Under the pieces are notes generated by a model. The model searched no databases. It saw only the letters and a list, made by a program, of their open reading frames with translations, and was not told the DNA's origin. Position numbers and translations under genes: made by a program. A stretch of DNA of 23,817 nucleotides from contig JABURN010000200.1 of NCBI GenBank assembly GCA_014762585.1, positions 1 through 23,817 of the forward strand. The letters are read 5' to 3'. Shown here piece after piece: positions 16,736 through 23,817 of the stretch; position 1 is the stretch's first letter, and each line of letters begins with the position of its first letter. Source of the stretch: Methylophaga sp. GTDB taxonomy: Bacteria > Pseudomonadota > Gammaproteobacteria > Nitrosococcales > Methylophagaceae.

Positions 16736-17878
16736 ATGAAGTTTGAACAGGAACACCTCCCCGCCAAGACGGGCATTAACAAACTGCCTTCCTCCTCACC
16801 TTTGCCGGATGCAAACTGGGTCTTGGTTTTCGGTTCAGTCAACCGTTTCAATGAACGCGGTTTCGCCAAAAACCTGAGAAAACGCTATCCCGAAGCACAA
16901 ATTATCGGTTGCACCACCTCAGGCGAAATCACCGGCGAAGGCGTCTACGATGACAGTATCCATATCACCGCAATGAAATGGGAGCGCAGTACACTGCGCT
17001 TTATTTCCAAGCCGGTGAACAGCATGGAACAGTCCCATGCATTGGGGGCTCAGATCGCCGGTGAGCTGAAAATGGATGATTTGAAAGGCGTCTTCGTACT
17101 CAGCGACGGCCTGAATGTGAATGGCTCCGAGCTGGTCGAGGGCTTACAGGAAGTCCTGCCCAATATCCCCATAACCGGCGGCCTGGCCGGCGATGATGCC
17201 AAGTTCGCGCAGACTTTACTGATCAACAACGACAAAATTCAGGACCGCGTGGTCATCGCAGTCGGTATTTACGGTGAAGATGCAATTGTCACCAGTGGTG
17301 CCTTGGGTGGCTGGAAACCTTACGGTCCGCCACGGCAAATCACCCGCTCCAACAAGAACGTGGTTTATGAACTGGATAACAAGCCGGCCTTACCACTTTA
17401 TAAAATGTATATCGGCTATTACGCCAATGAACTACCGGCTTCAGGTCTTAATTTCCCATTCGCCATCATGGACGAGAAAAACGTCAATGTGATCCGTACC
17501 CTGTTGTCAGTTAATGAGAAAGACAACAGCCTCACCTTTGCCGGGAATATCGATCAGGGCTCGACTGTGCGTTTCCTTAAATCCGATCATGACAGTCTAG
17601 TGATGGGTGCCAGTGAAGCGGCGCGTCAGATTCTGCAGAAAGACGTCAATATCAATGACAAAGCACTGGCTATTTGTGTCAGTTGTGTCGGCCGCAAGCT
17701 GGTGATGGAGTCACAGGTTGCGGATGAGGTGTTTGCGGTTCAGCGTTTACTGGGTATGCAGACCGGCATCACCGGTTTCTATTCCAATGGTGAAATCTGC
17801 TCCGGTGAAGACGATAGTCACAGTCAGCTACATAATCAGACTATGACTATCGCCTACCTCAGCGAACACAACGCTTAA
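16736..17878 (+). CDS. FIST-domain sensory protein (FIST N and FIST C)
   Basis: FIST proteins are predicted small-ligand (possibly amino-acid) sensors tied to signal transduction. From the ATG at 16736 the product has 380 residues. The FIST N domain shows WVLVFGSVNRFNERGFAKNLRKRYPEAQIIGCTTSGEITGEGVYDDSI and IPITGGLAGDDAKF; the FIST C domain shows LPLYKMYIGYYANELP, ALAICVSCVGRKLVM and GITGFYSNGEICSG. These are the family's hallmark phrases. An in-frame TTG at 16673 would add 21 residues; neither start has a clear ribosome site. It has no output domain of its own, so it should act with a partner; the Pil-Chp genes lie beyond gshA. Its TAA stop overlaps that of gshA in TTAA (17875-17878). Confidence 0.87.
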   Translation: MKFEQEHLPAKTGINKLPSSSPLPDANWVLVFGSVNRFNERGFAKNLRKRYPEAQIIGCTTSGEITGEGVYDDSIHITAMKWERSTLRFISKPVNSMEQSHALGAQIAGELKMDDLKGVFVLSDGLNVNGSELVEGLQEVLPNIPITGGLAGDDAKFAQTLLINNDKIQDRVVIAVGIYGEDAIVTSGALGGWKPYGPPRQITRSNKNVVYELDNKPALPLYKMYIGYYANELPASGLNFPFAIMDEKNVNVIRTLLSVNEKDNSLTFAGNIDQGSTVRFLKSDHDSLVMGASEAARQILQKDVNINDKALAICVSCVGRKLVMESQVADEVFAVQRLLGMQTGITGFYSNGEICSGEDDSHSQLHNQTMTIAYLSEHNA

Positions 17879-19149
17879 GCCAGCTCTCTGGCCGCTGCCA
17901 GCAGGGCCAGTCTGGCAATGACGCCATAAGCATAAAAGCGGTTGGGTTCGGAATCCGGCTGTTCGTTCTGATCAGGGGTAATACATGACTGGGCAAAAGC
18001 CAGCGGCTCAAAGTGCATGCCCGGCGCATTGAGGTTCTCATCCGCGCCGCGCCCCGTATGCACACGATAAAAACCGCCGATGACGAAATGATCCATCATG
18101 TAGATGACCGGTTCTGCCACTGCTTGGCTGTCCCCAAGGGTTTCGAAGGTATAAACCCCTTCTTGCACCAGCACATTATCGACCACCAGCCCTTCTTTGG
18201 CTGATGACATTTTATTACGTTGTTTGCGGTTGAGGTTGTATATGTCGTCCGGGCTCTTCACCGTCATGATGCCCATGCCATAAGTCCCGGAATCCGCTTT
18301 CACGACTACAAAAGGATCCCGGTCAATATTGTATTCACGATATTTGCTGCGGATTGACATCAACAGGTTATCGATATTACGGGCCAGACATTCCAGCCCG
18401 GCTTTTTCCTTGAAATTGACCTCACCGCACTGCAAGGTCAATGGCGAAATCAGCCACGGATCAATATCGATTTGTTGGGCGAACTCCTTGGCAACAGCGC
18501 TGTAATGACTGAAATGATGCGATTTTTTACGGGTTGACCAGCCTGCATGCAAAGGCGGCATGATTTCCTGTTCCAGCCCCTCCAGAATCGCCGGTCGTCC
18601 CCCCGAGAGATCATTGTTCAGCAACACCAGACAGGGGGAGAAATCATCCACTGCCACTCGGTTGCCTTTTCTGACCAGGGGTTCCAGCAGACATTGCTTA
18701 CCGGAGGGAAGATCCACCGTCACAGGCTCGGTAATATCATCCCGCAGGCTGCCAATTCGGGCCTCCAGCCCTGCTTTCTGAAAAATGTCTCGCAGTGTTT
18801 CCAGGCTTTCCAGATAGAACAGGTTGCGGGTATGGTTTTCCGCCACGATCAGCACCCGCTTCGCGGTTGGGCAGGCCCGTTCCACCGCGGACTGAGCCGC
18901 CTGAATAGATAGCGGGATAAATGACGGGTTCAGATTGTTAAAACCAGCCGGGAACAGGTTCGTGTCGACCGGCGCCAGCTTGAAGCCGGCATTGCGTAAA
19001 TCGACAGAGGCATAGAATGGTGAGGGCGTTTTAAGCCACTGTTCACGCAGCCAGGTTTCGACCTGGGTTTGTCTCTCCAGAAGGTGGGATTCCAGTTGCA
19101 GCAACGGGCCGTTGAGGGCGGTGATCAGGTGCGGAACGCCAGTGGTCAT
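17875..19149 (-). CDS. gshA: Glutamate-cysteine ligase, Acidithiobacillus-type (TIGR02049 group)
   Basis: Makes gamma-glutamylcysteine, the first step of glutathione synthesis, in the cytosol. 424 residues with the features of the gshA_ferroox group rather than the E. coli GshA family: FYASVDLRNAGFKLAPVDTNLFPAGFNNL, VLIVAENHTRN, STRKKSHHFSHY, and an ATP-grasp-like segment VVVKADSGTYGMGIM followed by FVIGGFYRVHTGRG and NAPGMHFEPLAF. The start ATG (19149-19147) opens MTTGVPHLITALNGPL. gshB, often placed by pilG in pseudomonads, is not adjacent: FIST is convergent on one side and pilG divergent on the other. Converges with FIST by a 4-base stop overlap. Confidence 0.92.
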   Translation of the reverse strand: MTTGVPHLITALNGPLLQLESHLLERQTQVETWLREQWLKTPSPFYASVDLRNAGFKLAPVDTNLFPAGFNNLNPSFIPLSIQAAQSAVERACPTAKRVLIVAENHTRNLFYLESLETLRDIFQKAGLEARIGSLRDDITEPVTVDLPSGKQCLLEPLVRKGNRVAVDDFSPCLVLLNNDLSGGRPAILEGLEQEIMPPLHAGWSTRKKSHHFSHYSAVAKEFAQQIDIDPWLISPLTLQCGEVNFKEKAGLECLARNIDNLLMSIRSKYREYNIDRDPFVVVKADSGTYGMGIMTVKSPDDIYNLNRKQRNKMSSAKEGLVVDNVLVQEGVYTFETLGDSQAVAEPVIYMMDHFVIGGFYRVHTGRGADENLNAPGMHFEPLAFAQSCITPDQNEQPDSEPNRFYAYGVIARLALLAAARELA

Positions 19150-19382
19150 ATTCTATCTCGCTATTGGGGATTGCAGGTTGCGACAAAAGCGCTGTCTATA
19201 CTGTGACATGGGACACAGTTTGCGTTTTTCAAGTGGTACATACTCTTTGGTCGTTTAAATTCAGGCCATGACACAACGAAAAAGGCTGTTTTTACATTAC
19301 TAGCCTGCGGACTAAAAATCGGTTATCTTCGTTCCTCAGGGCTCTATGTAAGAATTAGAATGATGACTTTATCAGGTAATGC

Positions 19383-19799
19383 ATGACCGTGAGCGAGAAC
19401 CAATCTGAATTTTCCGGCCTGAAGGTCATGGTGATTGATGACAGCAACACCATTCGTCGAACCGCTGAAACCTTACTGAAAAAAGCCGGTTGTGACGTTC
19501 TGACAGCTGACAATGGTTTTGAAGCTTTGCCGGTCATCAGCGCCCATCATCCCGATATTCTCTTTATAGACATTATGATGCCTCGTCTGGATGGATACCA
19601 GACCTGTGCCTTGGTGAAAAACAACCCCAAGTTCAGGGACATTCCCGTCGTCATGCTCTCCAGTAAGGATGGCTTGTTCGACCGGGCAAAAGGACGTGTG
19701 GTCGGTGCGGAGCAATACCTCACCAAACCATTTACCAGAGACGACCTTCTGGGAGCCATCCGTAAACATTTGCTTGAAAAACACCAGGACGCTGAATAG
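19383..19799 (+). CDS. pilG: Twitching-motility response regulator PilG
   Basis: Stand-alone CheY-like receiver of the Pil-Chp system that promotes type IV pilus extension. 138 residues with acidic pair Asp19-Asp20, phosphoacceptor Asp63 in FIDIMMP, and Lys115 in LTKPF. The phrases GLKVMVIDDSNTIRRTAE and GAEQYLTKPFTRDDLLGAI are PilG-typical, including a ten-residue N-terminal lead before the receiver. First gene of the operon; 3 bases separate its stop from pilH. The 233-base gap to gshA (19150-19382) must hold promoters for both strands. I see no clear -35/-10 pair, only an AGGTAAT before the ATG and a short CTGTG/CACAG dyad at 19201-19218. Confidence 0.94.
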   Translation: MTVSENQSEFSGLKVMVIDDSNTIRRTAETLLKKAGCDVLTADNGFEALPVISAHHPDILFIDIMMPRLDGYQTCALVKNNPKFRDIPVVMLSSKDGLFDRAKGRVVGAEQYLTKPFTRDDLLGAIRKHLLEKHQDAE

Positions 19800-19802
19800 C
19801 TT

Positions 19803-20168
19803 ATGGCACGGATTCTGATTGCTGATGACTCACCCACTGAAGTCTACGTATTACAAAAAATGCTGGAAAAAAACGGCCATCAAGTTCTGGTTGCCGAAGA
19901 TGGCGAGCAGGCTGTCCAACAAAGCCAGCAAAATAAACCGGATCTGATTCTGATGGATGTGGTGATGCCCAATCTGAATGGTTTCCAGGCAACCCGCAAA
20001 TTGACAAAAGACCCGCAAACCAGCCATATCCCGATTATCATCGTGTCCTCCAAAAACCAGGAGACCGATAAAATGTGGGGGCTGCGCCAGGGCGCCCGGG
20101 GCTACCTCGGTAAACCTGTCACCGAGCAGGATCTCATGCAGCAAATCAACGACTTGCTGGGGCAGTAA
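19803..20168 (+). CDS. pilH: Twitching-motility response regulator PilH
   Basis: Second CheY-like receiver of the Pil-Chp system, which in Pseudomonas counteracts PilG or acts as a phosphate sink. 121 residues: Asp8-Asp9, phosphoacceptor Asp52 in LMDVVMPNLNGFQATR, Lys104 in YLGKPV. MARILIADDSPTEVYVLQ and GLRQGARGYLGKPVTEQDL are diagnostic. Three bases after pilG and two before the pilI GTG, so it is translated as part of one operon. Confidence 0.94.
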   Translation: MARILIADDSPTEVYVLQKMLEKNGHQVLVAEDGEQAVQQSQQNKPDLILMDVVMPNLNGFQATRKLTKDPQTSHIPIIIVSSKNQETDKMWGLRQGARGYLGKPVTEQDLMQQINDLLGQ

Positions 20169-20170
20169 TC

Positions 20171-20719
20171 GTGGCAGCAATACAAACCCCTGAAGACATT
20201 ATCTCGCTACTGTATGACATGGAACGCCGCAGTAAACAGAAAGCCGCGGGACTCGGACAACAGAATACCGCTGGAGACAGCTGGACCGCGATTGGTTTTC
20301 GTATTGGCCAGCAGCATTTTGTCACGCCATTGAGCCAGACCCGCGAGGTTTTTCCAGTGCCGGAACAAATCACGCCGGTCCCGAAATCCCAGCGTTGGGT
20401 GTTCGGCATCGTCAATCTACGTGGTGAATTGCTGCCGGTTTTTGATCTCAAGCTGTTTTTGCATGATAAACCGGTCAAGCTGACCAAACGCAGTCGCATC
20501 ATCGTTATCAATGACAGCGATATCGTCAGTGGCGTCACCGTTGACGAAGTATTCGGCCTGAAGCATTTTCAGCAAAAGCCCGAGACTGCCTCTCCAGAGC
20601 ACACCGCTGAAACTGCAGCTTATGTGAGCGGGACCGTTTATCAGCAGGAAATCGAATGGCAGGTTTTCAATTTCAGCCATCTGGTCAGCGATCCCCGTTT
20701 TCTTAATGCCGCCGCCTAA
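20171..20719 (+). CDS. pilI: Pil-Chp adaptor PilI (CheW-like)
   Basis: Couples the PilJ receptor to the ChpA kinase at the inner membrane. 182 residues starting at GTG 20171; a helical N-terminus (residues 1-35) precedes a CheW domain (about 37-180) with IGFRIGQQHFVTPLSQTREVFPVPEQITPVPKSQRWVFGIVNLRGELLPVFDLKLFL, which contains the conserved NLRG turn, and ends SGTVYQQEIEWQVFNFSHLV. Length matches Pseudomonas PilI (178). Confidence 0.93.
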   Translation: MAAIQTPEDIISLLYDMERRSKQKAAGLGQQNTAGDSWTAIGFRIGQQHFVTPLSQTREVFPVPEQITPVPKSQRWVFGIVNLRGELLPVFDLKLFLHDKPVKLTKRSRIIVINDSDIVSGVTVDEVFGLKHFQQKPETASPEHTAETAAYVSGTVYQQEIEWQVFNFSHLVSDPRFLNAAA

Positions 20720-20743
20720 CTATTGATATCAGGACTAAGGTTT

Positions 20744-22009
20744 ATGACATCCACCAGCAAGCTCTTTTTCTCTTCCCTGATGCACAGACAAAACTGGCTC
20801 AACCTGTTTTTTGTGATTGTATTCAGCGTCGTCACTCTGGGCGGCCTTTGGCTGATAGCCAGCGGTCAATATCAGGCATACTACGATAACATTCTGCACA
20901 TCAGTATCGCTGTGGCCGTGGCCTTTGTACTGACACTGATCGCCGTGGTCAGACTTAGTTTCCCTTCAATCCGCTCACTGAAAACCTCAATGGACGAGAT
21001 GGAGTTACAAAACCGCCATAATCAGGATGCCATTCTGCGACTGCTGGACGAGATGGGCGACCTGGCTGATGGTGACCTGACTGTGAGTGCCACCGTCACC
21101 GAAGATATCACCGGCGCTATTGCCGACTCGGTCAACTACACCATTGATGCGCTGCGCAGCCTGGTCGAACAGATCAACTCCACCACCCTGCAGGTCGCTT
21201 CCGCAGCTCAGGAAACCCAGGCTACCGCCCTGCATCTGACTGATGCCAGTGAACATCAGGCGCAGCAAATCACTGAAGTCAGTTCCGCCATCACCCAGAT
21301 GGCCGGTTCCATCGAACAGGTGTCGGAAAATGCCAGTCAGTCCTCAGAAGTCGCGAAGCAGTCGGTCTCGCTCGCTAATCAGGGTAATACGGCGGTGAAG
21401 AAAGCGATTCGTGGTATGGACACCATCCGCGAGCAGATCCAGGAAACCTCCAAGCGGATTAAACGTCTGGGCGAAAGCTCGCAGCAAATCGGTGATATTG
21501 TTGAGCTGATTAACGACATCGCCGAGCAAACTAATATTCTGTCTTTGAATGCCGCGATTCAGGCCGCGATGGCCGGTGAGGCAGGCCGTGGTTTTGCCGT
21601 GGTGGCAGACGAGGTACAGCGTCTTGCCGAACGTTCCAGTAACGCCACCCGCCAAATCGATGCGCTGGTGAAAACCATCCAGAGCGACACCAGTGAAGCA
21701 ATTGCCTCAATGGAACAAAGCACTTCAGAAGTGGTGTCCGGGGCGAAGCTGTCACAGGATGCCGGTACCTCGCTGGAGCAGATTGAAGCAGTATCGCAAC
21801 AACTGGCTGAGCTTATCAATAACATCACCGCGAATGCCAAACAGCAGGCTACGGCTGCGGTGAGCACGTCTGAAAGCATGAATGTGATTCAGGAGATCAC
21901 CATGCAGACGTCGACCGGTACCAATGAAAGTGCTGCCGCTATCGGTCGTCTGCTGGATCTCACCAATGAACTGCGTAAGTCGGTCTCCGGCTTCAAACTG
22001 CCACAGTAA
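20744..22009 (+). CDS. pilJ: Pil-Chp chemoreceptor PilJ, short form with almost no periplasmic domain
   Basis: Methyl-accepting receptor of the type IV pilus chemosensory system. The ATG at 20744 (AAGG at 20737-20740) gives 421 residues, against nearly 700 for P. aeruginosa PilJ. Two membrane helices ([19 protein letters not shown] and [20 protein letters not shown]) are joined by only about 15-20 residues, so the large PilJ ligand-binding region is missing. Then follow a HAMP-like stretch ([25 protein letters not shown]), a long helical signalling domain and the conserved hairpin tip [41 protein letters not shown], which is PilJ-type. A reading from TTG 20723 is rejected. A single gene frame runs through with no sign of a broken reading frame. 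Confidence 0.93.
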   Translation: MTSTSKLFFSSLMHRQNWLNLFFVIVFSVVTLGGLWLIASGQYQAYYDNILHISIAVAVAFVLTLIAVVRLSFPSIRSLKTSMDEMELQNRHNQDAILRLLDEMGDLADGDLTVSATVTEDITGAIADSVNYTIDALRSLVEQINSTTLQVASAAQETQATALHLTDASEHQAQQITEVSSAITQMAGSIEQVSENASQSSEVAKQSVSLANQGNTAVKKAIRGMDTIREQIQETSKRIKRLGESSQQIGDIVELINDIAEQTNILSLNAAIQAAMAGEAGRGFAVVADEVQRLAERSSNATRQIDALVKTIQSDTSEAIASMEQSTSEVVSGAKLSQDAGTSLEQIEAVSQQLAELINNITANAKQQATAAVSTSESMNVIQEITMQTSTGTNESAAAIGRLLDLTNELRKSVSGFKLPQ

Positions 22010-22038
22010 GTCAGACAAGGCGGGGGCGAACAGCGAAC

Positions 22039-23817
<1,779 letters not shown>

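Overview
The window looks like one chromosomal contig from a free-living gammaproteobacterium. Evidence is the fxsA-groES order, a YgiM-type SH3 protein, a Pil-Chp cluster in pilG-pilH-pilI-pilJ-chpA order, an ArgA-type acetylglutamate synthase, and sigma-32 and Pho-box motifs of the enterobacterial/pseudomonad kind. I lean towards a Methylophaga-like or related marine lineage, but only weakly. The left edge cuts groES and the right edge stops inside a GAGCCA hexamer repeat, so both ends are probably assembly limits.

Left part (1-4050): groES (partial, with an odd in-frame stop 6 bases from the edge) and fxsA lie on the minus strand. Each is preceded by a recognisable heat-shock (sigma-32) promoter. 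Divergent to them are an OprP/OprO-type porin gene and a gene for a secreted beta-propeller-like 'choice-of-anchor I' protein. Each of these two has its own run of 11-bp-phased PhoB half-sites, so they form a phosphate-starvation pair.

Middle (4060-10390): a gene for an EAL-CBS-GGDEF cyclic-di-GMP protein, a thioredoxin-type arsenate reductase, a YgiM-like SH3/coiled-coil membrane protein, a hutX-hugZ haem-use pair with overlapping genes, and an ABC exporter half-transporter. The gap between the exporter and ilvD is filled by a long, imperfect, multi-block inverted repeat (about 10196-10385), the most unusual non-coding structure here.

Right-centre (10397-17878): housekeeping metabolism. ilvD and argA are divergent; argA and rppH are convergent with a 4-nt stop overlap. 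Then come an SerB-like HAD phosphatase, a gatB not accompanied by gatC/gatA, a strong terminator, and a FIST-domain sensor gene whose stop overlaps that of gshA.

Right end (17875-23817): gshA (the Acidithiobacillus-type glutamate-cysteine ligase) is divergent from the type IV pilus chemosensory operon pilG-pilH-pilI-pilJ-chpA. pilJ encodes a short receptor with almost no periplasmic domain, there is no pilK between pilJ and chpA, and chpA is cut by the contig end inside a Glu-Pro repeat. No tRNA, rRNA, insertion sequence, prophage or CRISPR array was seen. No gene-free stretch exceeds 300 bases.
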